Part shown: positions 1 through 9,138 of the stretch, piece by piece | Position numbering within the stretch: position 1 is the stretch's first letter | Layout of the letters: every line of letters begins with the position of its first letter | Assembly (NCBI RefSeq): GCF_030547185.1 | Contig: NZ_JAUOQR010000001.1 | Location: 124,001-188,000, forward strand | Length of the DNA stretch: 64,000 bases | From: Neptuniibacter sp. 1_MG-2023 | Lineage (GTDB): Bacteria > Pseudomonadota > Gammaproteobacteria > Pseudomonadales > Balneatricaceae | Reading direction: 5' to 3' | The notes under the pieces: generated by a model | The model's database searches: none | Told to the model about the DNA's origin: nothing | The model's input: the letters and a program-made list of their open reading frames with translations, nothing else | Position numbers and translations under genes: made by a program

Positions 1-118
1 GTAGGAGCCCACCCTGTGAGCGAAAGAATTACGTGCAGAAATCCGAAAAAAGCACCTGAATAAATTACGCACTTAACCCGATATCACATAACCCTTCGGC
101 CAGAGGCTGGCCTCCTAC
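1..118. repeat. dispersed inverted-end repeat, copy 1
   Basis: The unit opens with GTAGGAGCCCACCCTGTGAG and closes with a TTCGGCCAGAGGCTGGCCTC block followed by CTAC, so its ends are inverted copies (GTAGGAG / CTCCTAC). An inner hairpin GGCCAG/CTGGCC sits near the right end. A second copy follows 13 bp later, and related copies occur near 8900 and 11300-11500. It looks like a REP/MITE-like non-coding repeat; no coding potential is visible. Confidence 0.75.
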
Positions 119-131
119 GTGCACGCCCAGT

Positions 132-251
132 GTAGGAGCCCACCCTGTGAGCGAAAGAATTACGTGTAAAAATCCACAAAAAGCACCCGAATAAATCACA
201 CCTCAAAACCCAATCAAAACACCATTCTTCGGCCAGTGGCTGACCTCCTAC
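132..251. repeat. dispersed inverted-end repeat, copy 2
   Basis: Tandem second copy of the same element, with the same left end (GTAGGAGCCCACCCTGTGAG) and a right end with a weaker hairpin (TTCGGCCAGTGGCTGACCTC). The first about 45 bases are nearly identical to copy 1, while the middle has diverged. It ends 12 bp before the stop of the GST gene, so it lies at that gene's 3' end. Confidence 0.75.
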
Positions 252-262
252 AAGGGAATACT

Positions 263-901
263 CTAGCTAAGAATATCTTTAGCGAATGCTTCTTTACGTA
301 TTCTATTAATATAGGCTAATAGATTTGCATGCTCAGCTACGCGGGGCTTACCTACATCCGCTTTTTCAATGTAGTCGATAATTGGAATCAAAATCAAATC
401 GGCTGCCGTTAGATCATCACCACAAAGATAAGGCTGATCGGCTAACTGTTCAGCAACAATCGCCAAAGCGCTTTCAACCTTAGGCAGTGCCGCTTCTACT
501 TTATCCATACGGACTGAACCGTTTTCACCTTTAGGAAAAATAAACTCCAAAAGCACTTTCCGAACAATATCAAAATCCACATAAATGCCACTAATGCCAC
601 TCCACTGCTCAACCTGTGCTTGGGCAAAAGCATCTGTTGGATAAAGGGGCGTACCACCGTATGCATTCTCTAAGTAATGCAAAATTGCGACAGTCTCAGC
701 AATTGGGCCTTGCTCCGTTAATAGAACAGGAAATTTAGTGTAAGGATGAATCGCTTTATGACCCGCGGTATGAAAGCCAACCTCTTCACCATTAACCTCT
801 GTCGTAACCTCATAAGCGAGTCCTTTAAGTTCACAGGCCATCATGACACTACGTACAAAGGTGCTAAAAGAGGGGCCGTAAATTTTAATAGGTGCGGTCA
901 T
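263..901 (-). CDS. glutathione S-transferase family protein
   Basis: The 212-residue product has the two-domain layout of cytosolic GSTs. The N-terminal thioredoxin-like half carries IYGPSFSTFVRSV, where a Ser or Thr is the likely glutathione-activating residue. It also has the cis-proline segment KFPVLL and the glutathione gamma-glutamyl-binding region AETVAILHYLE. The all-helical C-terminal half contains LTAADLILIPIIDYIE, the usual GST_C core. Such enzymes conjugate glutathione to electrophiles or reduce peroxides in the cytosol; the substrate cannot be told from sequence. It is divergent from a TetR regulator (start at 1020), with a perfect palindrome between them, so control by that repressor is inferred. 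Confidence 0.85.
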   Translation of the reverse strand: MTAPIKIYGPSFSTFVRSVMMACELKGLAYEVTTEVNGEEVGFHTAGHKAIHPYTKFPVLLTEQGPIAETVAILHYLENAYGGTPLYPTDAFAQAQVEQWSGISGIYVDFDIVRKVLLEFIFPKGENGSVRMDKVEAALPKVESALAIVAEQLADQPYLCGDDLTAADLILIPIIDYIEKADVGKPRVAEHANLLAYINRIRKEAFAKDILS

Positions 902-953
902 AACTGTACTCCAGTTTTATGAATAATGAGGTACCACTGTAGTAACTACCACT

Positions 954-971
954 ATATGTTCAAGAACATAT
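954..971. promoter_or_regulatory. palindromic operator candidate between GST and tetR
   Basis: The 18-bp sequence ATATGTTCAAGAACATAT is a perfect palindrome in the 118-bp gap between two divergent genes. TetR-family repressors commonly bind such sites between themselves and their target. That this site is the operator is inference. Confidence 0.55.
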
Positions 972-1019
972 TTTAAACCTATGCCATACTCATTTAACGC
1001 AAGCGAGGAGCGATAGCTA

Positions 1020-1568
1020 ATGGGTTGGACAATAGAACAGAAAAACACAAGCCGCGAAAAAATCATCAGCAGCGCAGCCGAACTCTTTACCAAACAGGGG
1101 TTTGATAATGTAGCGATTAATGATGTAATGAAACATGCAGGCCTTACACGAGGCGCATTTTACAATCACTTTACGTCTAAAAGTGAGCTCTATGCCGAAG
1201 CTATTGTAAGTGCCGCCCACCTTGCTAAAGCGCATACGATAGAGCGATCTGGCTTTAAGCTTGCTGATATAATTGAAATCTATTTAAGCGATAAACATCG
1301 ACAAGGCGAGTTCTCTTGTCCCCTTGCGTTTTTAACCACCGACATCCATCAACGTGATAACAACGTACGGTCGACCTATACCCGAGTGCTAAAAGGTTTT
1401 ATTGATAACATTCATGAATTTAATGAACATGGAATGGCGTTAAATGAAAACGAAGCCATAAAAAAAGCCGTATTGATGATTGGCGGCATAGCTATTGCTC
1501 GTGCAATTAACGATGATGAGTTTTCCGAACGCCTGCTCAATGCCTGCCGTGAGGGCGTTAATGCTTAA
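1020..1568 (+). CDS. TetR/AcrR family transcriptional regulator
   Basis: The 182-residue protein has the TetR N-terminal helix-turn-helix at about residues 12-58, with the typical order AAELFTKQGFDNVAINDVMK then GLTRGAFYNHFTSKSELY. The C-terminal ligand-binding half is helical and not diagnostic. The start is supported by GAGGAG at 1005-1010, nine bases before the ATG. It is divergent from the GST gene, and the shared gap holds a perfect palindrome, suggesting autoregulation and control of GST in response to a toxic ligand (inference). A strong hairpin terminator follows. Confidence 0.85.
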   Translation: MGWTIEQKNTSREKIISSAAELFTKQGFDNVAINDVMKHAGLTRGAFYNHFTSKSELYAEAIVSAAHLAKAHTIERSGFKLADIIEIYLSDKHRQGEFSCPLAFLTTDIHQRDNNVRSTYTRVLKGFIDNIHEFNEHGMALNENEAIKKAVLMIGGIAIARAINDDEFSERLLNACREGVNA

Positions 1569-1600
1569 CTGTTCAATCGGAGCTAGCCTGATAGGTGCAT

Positions 1601-1633
1601 AAAAAAACGGCCTCTTAAAGAGACCGTTTTTTT
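1601..1633. terminator. bidirectional intrinsic terminator tetR / glnS
   Basis: A-tract, stem AACGGCCTCTT against AGAGACCGTT (one mismatch), then T-tract. It lies between two convergent genes, so it can serve both. Confidence 0.8.
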
Positions 1634-1662
1634 ATCGTGCACCCAACCTTAGAGCAAGTGTT

Positions 1663-3330
1663 TTACTTACCCCAAGAATCTCGTAAGGTCACAGTGCGGT
1701 TAAAGACTAATTTGTCGGCGGTCGAATCAGCATCAACACAGAAATAACCAGTCCGTTCAAATTGGTAGCGACTTTCAACTGCCGCATCCGCTAAACCACT
1801 CTCGCAGCGCCCGCCAGTTACTACCACGAGTGACTCTGGATTGATAAATTCATTAAAGTCACGCTCTTTATCAGCTTCTGGATTTTCCACTGTAAACAAA
1901 CGATCATATTCGCGTACTTCACATGGGACAGAGTTATCAGCTGACACCCAATGGATAACCCCTTTAGGTTTATAACCTTCAGGATTAGCGCCCTTAGTCG
2001 CAGGATCGTATGAGCATTTCAGCTCTACTACATTACCTTCTGCGTCTTTAATCACTTCATCACAAGTGATTACGTATGCACCACGTAAACGAACAGCTAC
2101 ACCTTGAGTTAAACGTTTCCACTTACGTGGTGGCACTTCGGCAAAGTCATCCTGCTCTATCAGCAAATTACGTGTAAATGGAACTTTGCGCATACCCATA
2201 GTTTCATCTTTAGGATGTTTAGGTAGCTCAAACCACTCCTCCAACGCCTCATCATAATTAGTGATCGTCACTTTTAATGGACGCACAACACACATAGCTC
2301 GAGGTGCATTTTTATCCAGATCCTCGCGCACTGCAGCTTCAAGCATACCCATATCAACCACGCCATTAGAGCGCGTAACACCGACCATGTCGCAGAAGTT
2401 ACGCAATGATGCAGGGGTATAACCACGACGACGCAAGCCTGAAATAGTCGGCATACGTGGATCATTCCAACCCGTCACCTTATTATCATCCACCAGCTGT
2501 TTAAGCTTACGCTTACTCGTGATGGTGTAGTTCAGCTCTAAACGGGAAAACTCATACTGTTTAGGGACAACAGGAACCGGCAAGTTTTCAAGAAACCATT
2601 CGTAAAGTGGACGGTGGTCTTCAAACTCTAAGGTACAAATAGAGTGTGTCACACCTTCGATGGCATCAGATTGGCCATGGGCAAAATCATAAATAGGATA
2701 GATACACCATTTATCCCCTGTCTGATGATGACTGGTATGGATAATGCGGTAGATCATCGGATCACGCAGGTTCATATTAGGTGATTGCATATCTATTTTT
2801 GCACGTAAAGAGCAAGCACCCTCAGCAAACTCACCGTTTTTCATTTTTTCAAACAGCGCTAGATTCTCTTCAACGCTGCGGTTGCGATAAGGGCTATCTT
2901 TACCCGGTGTAGTGAAGTTACCACGATACTCACGCGCTTCATCCGGCCCCAAATCACATACATAAGCTTTACCCTCTTTAATAAGGTGCACAGCCCAAGC
3001 ATAAAGTTGATCGAAGTAATTAGAGGTATAACAGATATCACCCTGCCACTGGAATCCAAGCCAAGTCACATCTTCAATAATGGAGTCGATATATTCTTGG
3101 CTCTCTTTCTCTGGGTTTGTGTCATCAAAACGTAGATTACATCCACCCTTATACTTTTCTGCTGTTCCAAAATTCAAACAGATAGATTTAGCATGACCAA
3201 TGTGCAAGTAACCATTGGGCTCTGGAGGAAAACGGGTAACCACTTTACCGTCGTTTTTACCTTGCTCCAGATCCTGCTCTATCACTTGATGGATGAAGTT
3301 CGTTGGTTTGCTGCTTTCTGTTGTGCTCAT
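1663..3330 (-). CDS. glnS: glutamine--tRNA ligase
   Basis: GlnRS charges tRNA-Gln with glutamine using ATP. The 555-residue length matches the bacterial enzyme. The class I signature HIGH is at residues 43-46 within [15 protein letters not shown], and the KMSKS-equivalent loop appears as TSKRKLKQL. The catalytic-domain segment [10 protein letters not shown] and the anticodon-binding beta-barrel half ([14 protein letters not shown] and following) are present. There is no GatB-like Yqey tail. It is a single-gene unit, convergent with tetR and divergent from ppiB. Confidence 0.97.
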   Translation of the reverse strand: MSTTESSKPTNFIHQVIEQDLEQGKNDGKVVTRFPPEPNGYLHIGHAKSICLNFGTAEKYKGGCNLRFDDTNPEKESQEYIDSIIEDVTWLGFQWQGDICYTSNYFDQLYAWAVHLIKEGKAYVCDLGPDEAREYRGNFTTPGKDSPYRNRSVEENLALFEKMKNGEFAEGACSLRAKIDMQSPNMNLRDPMIYRIIHTSHHQTGDKWCIYPIYDFAHGQSDAIEGVTHSICTLEFEDHRPLYEWFLENLPVPVVPKQYEFSRLELNYTITSKRKLKQLVDDNKVTGWNDPRMPTISGLRRRGYTPASLRNFCDMVGVTRSNGVVDMGMLEAAVREDLDKNAPRAMCVVRPLKVTITNYDEALEEWFELPKHPKDETMGMRKVPFTRNLLIEQDDFAEVPPRKWKRLTQGVAVRLRGAYVITCDEVIKDAEGNVVELKCSYDPATKGANPEGYKPKGVIHWVSADNSVPCEVREYDRLFTVENPEADKERDFNEFINPESLVVVTGGRCESGLADAAVESRYQFERTGYFCVDADSTADKLVFNRTVTLRDSWGK

Positions 3331-3611
3331 AGGTAGCGTCTTAATCCTGGAATAGCATGAATTCTGTATCGCCCTGATATATGGATAAACCTAAAGGCGA
3401 GTAAAAAGTTGCCCCATTATAAACGGATGCTCTATACAAATGGCAGAGAACAAACAAACAAATTGATCTATTTTTAGATTATTTGGTTTCTTCCCTTATA
3501 TAGAAGCAACTATTGCCTTTAGAGTTACTCCTAAAGAACAAACAAGGATGCGTTTCTTTTCGACTTGAGTATAATGTCCCGGTTAAAGGCGAAGAAGTGG
3601 ACACTATAACG

Positions 3612-4142
3612 ATGATAATTCTCCATACCAATTTTGGTGACATATCCTTAGAGCTTGATTACGAAAAAGCCCCAAAAACAGCAGAAAACTTTGAACAATA
3701 TGTAACCGATGGTTTTTACGATGGTGTGATTTTTCACCGCGTAATTAACGGTTTTATGCTTCAGGGCGGTGGATTTGAACCGGGCATGGTTCAAAAAGTA
3801 ACCCGCGAAACAATTGAAAATGAAGCCGACAACGGACTTTCTAATTCAACAGGCACTGTAGCAATGGCGCGGACAATGGATCCTCACAGCGCATCTGCAC
3901 AGTTCTTTATTAACGTATCAGACAATACGTTTCTTGATCACTCAGCTAAAACAACAGAAGGTTGGGGTTATACAGTCTTCGGTAAAGTTGTAGATGGGAT
4001 GGATGTTGTTAACAAATTAAAAACTGTAGCGACAACTATGCGCGCAGGCCATCAAGATGTCCCTGTTGAAGACATCATCATTGAATCTGCCGAGCTGGTT
4101 GACGAAACAACTGAAACCGAAGCAGCAAGTACCGAAGAGTAA
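3612..4142 (+). CDS. ppiB: peptidyl-prolyl cis-trans isomerase, cyclophilin type
   Basis: Cyclophilin catalyses prolyl bond isomerisation during folding. The 176-residue product from ATG 3612 begins [15 protein letters not shown], as cytoplasmic PpiB does. It contains the core [19 protein letters not shown] with the catalytic Arg, then [16 protein letters not shown] and [11 protein letters not shown]. An in-frame start at 3513 would add 33 residues with no cyclophilin similarity or signal peptide, so I prefer 3612. The acidic tail after the domain ([12 protein letters not shown]) is longer than in E. coli. lpxH starts two bases after the stop, so the two are co-transcribed. Confidence 0.93.
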   Translation: MIILHTNFGDISLELDYEKAPKTAENFEQYVTDGFYDGVIFHRVINGFMLQGGGFEPGMVQKVTRETIENEADNGLSNSTGTVAMARTMDPHSASAQFFINVSDNTFLDHSAKTTEGWGYTVFGKVVDGMDVVNKLKTVATTMRAGHQDVPVEDIIIESAELVDETTETEAASTEE

Positions 4143-4144
4143 GC

Positions 4145-4873
4145 ATGTCGGTTTATTTTATCTCAGATTTACATCTGAAACCTGAACGCCCGGATCTCTC
4201 TCGGGCGTTTTCATCTTTCCTATCACACACAGCCAAAGGTGCTGAAGCCCTATACCTGTTAGGTGATATCTTTGATGCTTGGATCGGTGACGATGCTCCT
4301 GTGCCCGGTATTGAGCCTTTAGTCTCTCAACTGAAACAACTTAGCGACTCCGGCTGCAAAATTTACTTTCAGCATGGCAATCGTGACTTTTTAGTCGGCA
4401 AAGCATTTACCGATAGTATCGGCGCAGAGCTCTTACCTGAACAGATAGTTCATTCACTACCTATTGGCAACGCGCTTATCCTGCATGGCGATCAACTCTG
4501 TACTGATGATCAAGAGTATATGCAGTTCCGCGCAATGGTGCGCAACCCCGCATGGCAACAGCAGATTCTCAGTAAACCGGTAGAAGAACGTATAGCCTTA
4601 GCCAAACAGCTTAGGGCAACGAGTAAAGAACGCACGGCCGAAAAAGATGATTACATCACTGATGTCAATGCGGATGAAGTCAATAAACGGCTTAACGATG
4701 CGCATGTTCAACTTATGATTCACGGCCATACCCATCGACCAGCTATACATAAGCTAACAATAGAAGGTAATGAAGCGACGAGAATTGTCTTAGGCGATTG
4801 GGAATCTTTAGGCTGGTATCTAAAAGTGGATCACGACGGCTACCAACTAATCAGTTTTGAAATAGCTAAATAA
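4145..4873 (+). CDS. lpxH: UDP-2,3-diacylglucosamine diphosphatase
   Basis: LpxH hydrolyses UDP-2,3-diacylglucosamine to lipid X and UMP in lipid A synthesis, at the inner face of the cytoplasmic membrane. The 242 residues carry the calcineurin-like metallophosphoesterase motifs in order: DLHL, GDIFDAWIGDD, GNRDFLVG, HGDQLCTDD and GHTHRP. It is directly behind ppiB (2-bp gap), the same pairing as in many gammaproteobacteria, and implies an outer membrane with lipid A. Confidence 0.96.
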   Translation: MSVYFISDLHLKPERPDLSRAFSSFLSHTAKGAEALYLLGDIFDAWIGDDAPVPGIEPLVSQLKQLSDSGCKIYFQHGNRDFLVGKAFTDSIGAELLPEQIVHSLPIGNALILHGDQLCTDDQEYMQFRAMVRNPAWQQQILSKPVEERIALAKQLRATSKERTAEKDDYITDVNADEVNKRLNDAHVQLMIHGHTHRPAIHKLTIEGNEATRIVLGDWESLGWYLKVDHDGYQLISFEIAK

Positions 4874-4876
4874 CCA

Positions 4877-4902
4877 TAGGCAGTCAGCGAGTCCACTGCC
4901 TA
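4877..4902. terminator. hairpin between convergent lpxH and miaE
   Basis: Perfect 8-bp stem TAGGCAGT / ACTGCCTA with a 10-base loop, four bases after the lpxH stop. The T-tract is poor, so it may be a weak terminator or an mRNA-stabilising hairpin. Confidence 0.5.
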
Positions 4903-4944
4903 CAATAAACACTTGCCTCGCAAGCGTTTATACAGCGATAAATA

Positions 4945-5556
4945 TCAAGAGATGAAAGTAGGTTTACCACTATGGAAGCGGAACTCATCATCGTCACGTT
5001 CAATTAAACCTTGTTCAACCTCCCGAAACACCTGAATACGTTCCTCAATAGGCTCACCTGCATACTCTTCAGCTAAACCTAAATAATCTTGATAGTGACG
5101 CCCTTCCGATTTAAGCAATGAGCGATAAAACTTAGCCAGCTCATCATCTAAATGAGGCGCAAGCTTGGCAAAACGTTCACAAGAACGCGCTTCAATAAAA
5201 GCCCCTACGATAAGTAAATCAATCAAATGGCCGGGCTCATATGTACGCACCTTTTTAAGCATACCACCCGCATAGCGCGCCGACGAAAGATGCGTGTAAA
5301 CCACTCCTCGCGCCTGCATAATCGCTAATACTTGCTCAAAGTGGATTAACTCCTCTCGCGCCAAACGGGACATTTTATTAAGCAGATCAACACGGTCAAC
5401 ATAACGAAACATCAAACGCATTGCAGTAGAAGCCGCTTTTTTCTCACAGTGCGCATGGTCGATCAATAAAATATCCTGATTGGCCAGTGCCGCCTGAATC
5501 CATAAATCAGGAGTTTCACAAGCTAAAAATTCTTTGATCTCATCAAGAGCATCCAT
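4945..5556 (-). CDS. miaE: tRNA-(ms[2]io[6]A)-hydroxylase
   Basis: MiaE is a non-haem di-iron monooxygenase that hydroxylates the isopentenyl group of ms2i6A37 in tRNA. The 203 residues have the ferritin-like four-helix pattern with metal-ligand motifs HCEKKAAS, EELIHFEQV, EARSCERF and SEGRHYQDY. Length and motifs match MiaE of Pseudomonas and Salmonella. It is transcribed alone, convergent with lpxH and divergent from the EF-G gene. Confidence 0.94.
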   Translation of the reverse strand: MDALDEIKEFLACETPDLWIQAALANQDILLIDHAHCEKKAASTAMRLMFRYVDRVDLLNKMSRLAREELIHFEQVLAIMQARGVVYTHLSSARYAGGMLKKVRTYEPGHLIDLLIVGAFIEARSCERFAKLAPHLDDELAKFYRSLLKSEGRHYQDYLGLAEEYAGEPIEERIQVFREVEQGLIERDDDEFRFHSGKPTFIS

Positions 5557-5952
5557 CTATATTGACTCACTACTATACAAACTAAAATGAGGGCGCATTA
5601 TAGCGACCCATGGATACTCATGCACCACTCAACCAGCAGAGAAAAAGCTCAAATCATAAATAAATTGACCAAACGCAGTATTCTTCACACATAGCCTTCG
5701 TAAACAGCTAAAGAACAGCACTATAAAAATCAGCCTATTTTGCAGACTAAAAACAGCCTTCGCATTCCTCTCTCTGTCCCCTTTGTAATACGCTAAAAAC
5801 GCCATAGTTTCTCGCATCAACTTAGTAATAAACTTTTAAGATAAAAAAAACTAATCAAAAGCCCCATTTACTTGTAATTTTTCTTCGAAAAGTAATAAAA
5901 AAGACTGTATACTGACGCGCAATTTTAGGACCTCACATAGTCGAGTAAAGAG
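5557..5952. other. 396-bp intergenic region, miaE / EF-G paralogue
   Basis: No convincing gene is visible. The right end holds the EF-G promoter and a probable 5' leader. The left part is AT-rich, and short open frames there lack ribosome binding sites and recognisable features. Confidence 0.6.
5884..5913 (+). promoter_or_regulatory. probable sigma-70 promoter of the EF-G gene
   Basis: A TATACT box at 5908-5913, in context TGTATACT, has a weak -35-like TTCGAA at 5884-5889, 18 bp upstream. A GC-rich GACGCGC discriminator follows, a feature of growth-rate-regulated translation genes. Assignment is by eye. Confidence 0.45.
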
Positions 5953-8037
5953 ATGACAGACCTATCCAAGTACAGAAACATTGGTATTTTCGCGCACGTA
6001 GATGCGGGTAAAACCACTACAACAGAACGTATCCTAAAGCTTACAGGTAAAATCCATAAGCTAGGCGAAACCCATGAAGGCGAGTCAACTACTGACTTCA
6101 TGGAGCAGGAAGCTGAGCGTGGTATTACTATTCAATCAGCGGCGATCACCACTTTCTGGAAAGATCACCGTATGAACGTAATCGATACTCCGGGACACGT
6201 TGACTTCACTGTTGAAGTATACCGTTCTCTTAAAGTACTTGATGGCGGCATCGGCGTATTCTGTGGTTCTGGTGGTGTTGAACCTCAGTCAGAAACTAAC
6301 TGGCGTTATGCAGATGAATCCGGCGTATCCCGTATCATCTTCGTAAACAAACTAGACCGTTTAGGTGCTGACTTCTATAAAGTTGTCGACCAGATTGAAA
6401 ACGTACTAGCGGCTAAGCCTCTTGTTATGACACTACCAATCGGTCGTGAAGATGACTTTGTTGGTGTTGTAGACGTTCTTAGCAAAAAAGCTTACGTTTG
6501 GGATGACACAGGTCTTCCTGAAAACTTCAAAATTGAAGATGTACCTGCCGATATGGTAGATGACGTTGACATGTACCACGATCAACTTGTTGAAACAGCG
6601 GTTGAGCAAGATGACGACCTAATGATGGCTTACATGGAAGGCGAAGTACCTTCTACTGAAGAGATCAAACGTTGCATCCGTAAAGGTACACTTGAACTAG
6701 CGTTCTTCCCAACATACTGTGGTTCTGCATTCAAAAACAAAGGCATCCAGCTAATCCTTGATGCTGTTGTAGATTACCTACCAGCACCGACAGAAGTTAT
6801 TCCACAGGATCTAACTGATGAACTTGGTGAGCCAACAGGTGAAGTAGCAACTGTATCTGTTGACGAGCCATTCCGTGCCCTTGCATTTAAAATCATGGAT
6901 GACCGTTTCGGTGCCCTTACCTTTATCCGTATCTACTCCGGTAAGTTGAAGAAAGGTGACACTATCCTTAACTCGTTCACAGGTAAAACTGAACGTGTAG
7001 GTCGTATGTGTGAAATGGAAGCCGACGAGCGTAAAGAACTTGAATCCGCTCAAGCGGGTGACATCATCGCTATCGTAGGTATGAAAAACGTACAGACAGG
7101 TCACACACTTTGTGATCCTAAACATGAATGTACGCTTGAAGCTATGGTATTCCCTGAGCCAGTAATCTCTATCGCTGTTGAGCCTAAAGATAAAGCAGGC
7201 GCAGAGAAAATGGGTATCGCCATTGGTAAAATGGTTGCAGAAGACCCAACTTTCCTAGTACACACTGATGAAGACAGCGGCCAGACTATCCTACGTGGTA
7301 TGGGCGAGCTTCACCTAGATATCAAAGTAGATATCCTTAAACGTACTTACGGCGTTGACCTAATTGTTGGTGAACCACAAGTAGCTTACCGCGAAACAAT
7401 CACTAAAGAGATTGAAGATTCTTATACCCATAAGAAACAGTCTGGTGGTTCTGGTCAGTTTGGTAAAATCGATTACCGCATCAAACCAGGTGAGCCAAAC
7501 TCTGGCTTCACGTTCACCTCAACGGTTGTTGGTGGTAACGTACCTAAAGAATTCTTCCCTGCAGTTGAGAAAGGCTTCAGCAGCATGATGGAACAGGGTG
7601 TTCTAGCTGGCTTCCCAGTACTAGACGTTGAAGTAGAGCTTTTCGACGGTGGTTTCCACGCGGTTGACTCCTCTGCTGTAGCCTTCGAAATCGCTGCAAA
7701 AGGCGCATTCCGCCAGTCTATCCCTAAAGCAGGCGCACAGCTTCTTGAACCTGTCATGAAAGTTGACGTGTTCACGCCAGAAGATCACGTAGGTGATGTT
7801 ATCGGTGACCTTAACCGTCGTCGCGGCATGATCTCTGGTCAAGAAGCAGCAGGTTCTGGTGTACGTATTAAAGCAGACGTTCCACTATCTGAAATGTTCG
7901 GTTATATCGGACACCTACGTACAATGACATCCGGTCGTGGTCAGTTCTCTATGGAGTTCTCTCACTACAGCGCTTGTCCAACAAATGTTGCAGAAACTGT
8001 TATTGCTGACGTTAAAGCACGCAATGCAGCTAAGTAA
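5953..8037 (+). CDS. fusA: elongation factor G paralogue (EF-G2 type)
   Basis: This 694-residue translational GTPase drives ribosomal translocation and/or recycling. GTPase motifs are AHVDAGKT (residues 14-21), [14 protein letters not shown] and NKLD, followed by EF-G domains II-V, including [15 protein letters not shown] and GRGQFSMEF. It stands alone with its own promoter and terminator rather than in the rpsL-rpsG-fusA-tufA operon, so the genome probably has another copy. Its sequence style ([17 protein letters not shown]) resembles the second EF-G of Vibrio and Pseudomonas. Codon use looks highly biased, as in strongly expressed genes. Whether it is the main or accessory factor cannot be decided here. 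Confidence 0.9.
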   Translation: MTDLSKYRNIGIFAHVDAGKTTTTERILKLTGKIHKLGETHEGESTTDFMEQEAERGITIQSAAITTFWKDHRMNVIDTPGHVDFTVEVYRSLKVLDGGIGVFCGSGGVEPQSETNWRYADESGVSRIIFVNKLDRLGADFYKVVDQIENVLAAKPLVMTLPIGREDDFVGVVDVLSKKAYVWDDTGLPENFKIEDVPADMVDDVDMYHDQLVETAVEQDDDLMMAYMEGEVPSTEEIKRCIRKGTLELAFFPTYCGSAFKNKGIQLILDAVVDYLPAPTEVIPQDLTDELGEPTGEVATVSVDEPFRALAFKIMDDRFGALTFIRIYSGKLKKGDTILNSFTGKTERVGRMCEMEADERKELESAQAGDIIAIVGMKNVQTGHTLCDPKHECTLEAMVFPEPVISIAVEPKDKAGAEKMGIAIGKMVAEDPTFLVHTDEDSGQTILRGMGELHLDIKVDILKRTYGVDLIVGEPQVAYRETITKEIEDSYTHKKQSGGSGQFGKIDYRIKPGEPNSGFTFTSTVVGGNVPKEFFPAVEKGFSSMMEQGVLAGFPVLDVEVELFDGGFHAVDSSAVAFEIAAKGAFRQSIPKAGAQLLEPVMKVDVFTPEDHVGDVIGDLNRRRGMISGQEAAGSGVRIKADVPLSEMFGYIGHLRTMTSGRGQFSMEFSHYSACPTNVAETVIADVKARNAAK

Positions 8038-8057
8038 TCTAATTACTTAACGCACAA

Positions 8058-8091
8058 CAAAAAGCCCGATGAGAAATCATCGGGCTTTTTT
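8058..8091 (+). terminator. intrinsic terminator of the EF-G gene
   Basis: Stem AAAGCCCGATGA / TCATCGGGCTTT with a GAAA tetraloop, then a T-tract, 20 bases after the stop codon. Confidence 0.9.
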
Positions 8092-8135
8092 GTATATTCC
8101 ATTCACCAACATCGATAAAAACTTAGAGCCACCCT

Positions 8136-8789
8136 ATGAAATTTATTAACCTTGACGCCACAACCGCTTATAACAAAGCAATTAAATCCTGCGGCAAAGA
8201 CACCAAGGTTATCGTCTGCGGTACCCAAGAAGATCTAACCTACATCGAAGACGCCATAGAATCCCGCCAGAACAGTCCAAAAGAGATCATCAAAGCCTCA
8301 ATATTGATCAACCCCAACATCTGGCTAACAGAACAGCTCAATGCACTAAAAGGCGAAATTGACCTCCCCGTAATTACCGGCACCTGGCAAGGCGAATCAA
8401 AAGAGAAGCAAAGCTTCAGCCTAGCCCAAGACATTATGACGGGCGAGCCGATCAACGACTTAATCGGCGCAAAAATAAAGACAGATCGTAACTGGAAAAT
8501 ACCTGCTTACTTCAATTTTGGCGGCTGGAACCAATGCCCTACCCCAGATATCCACTGCGCTATATGGAAACACTGGCAGCAAGCGTACGGCGCACAGATC
8601 GTTGCCGTCAGCAATGACCTGATCGAAGCCCATATTAGCAATCCACCTACAACCGAAGAAGACGCGATGGCACTCGCTTGGCAGCAATACGCTTACTGCA
8701 ACGACATCGTAGACCAAGGCGTAGAAAGCGTCGCTAAACTCGCATCTATGCTAATCAACCACGACAGCTGGTATTTTTGGTGGAATTAA
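8136..8789 (+). CDS. DUF4253 domain-containing protein
   Basis: The 217-residue cytosolic protein has a C-terminal DUF4253 domain at about residues 120-217. The recognisable elements are IPAYFNFGGWNQCPTP, HWQQAYGAQIVAVSNDLIEA, ALAWQQYAYCNDIVDQG and the terminal aromatic tail SWYFWW. The N-terminal part is poorly conserved. DUF4253 proteins have no established biochemical role; some occur with polymorphic-toxin immunity genes, but no toxin is seen here. The gene follows the EF-G terminator with its own short leader and is probably monocistronic. Confidence 0.8.
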   Translation: MKFINLDATTAYNKAIKSCGKDTKVIVCGTQEDLTYIEDAIESRQNSPKEIIKASILINPNIWLTEQLNALKGEIDLPVITGTWQGESKEKQSFSLAQDIMTGEPINDLIGAKIKTDRNWKIPAYFNFGGWNQCPTPDIHCAIWKHWQQAYGAQIVAVSNDLIEAHISNPPTTEEDAMALAWQQYAYCNDIVDQGVESVAKLASMLINHDSWYFWWN

Positions 8790-9138
8790 TCCACCTTGTA
8801 GATACTCACCTTATGCCCCAAACCAGTGCAAGAGCAAAAGCCTCGCTAACCTTCCGAAAAACGCCCCTACCCCAAGGCTCATAACAATGGAAGATCTCTT
8901 CAGCCAGAAACTGACCTCCTACATTCACCCCGCAACACCGCACCAATCTAGTGCAACAAAATCTAACCGTTATTACAACACGCACCAAAAAAAATGCTCC
9001 ACATGCCACGAAGCTGGCGAAGATTGCTCCCTCAGGGAGTTTCTCTTTTGAATTCATTATCGCACAACTTAATGGCATATTATTTGCATTAGCATAATTA
9101 ATTATATCTTTTTACACTGTTTGAGGGTAGTCGCAGTC
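8790..9138. other. 349-bp intergenic region with a repeat remnant
   Basis: It contains a right-end fragment of the dispersed repeat at 8899-8922 and an AT-rich stretch (9060-9120) that probably holds the promoter of the following chemoreceptor. No gene was seen; the short reverse frame here has no coding features. Confidence 0.55.
8899..8922. repeat. right-end fragment of the dispersed repeat
   Basis: The block from TTCAGCCAGAAACTGACCTC through the final CTAC matches the right terminus of the repeats at 1-251 with a few changes. No left end is recognisable nearby, so it is a truncated copy. Confidence 0.5.

Noticed and set aside
5629-5820. 63-codon minus-strand frame upstream of the EF-G gene
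   Set aside because: AT-rich, no ribosome site, no domain, and located in a regulatory gap.
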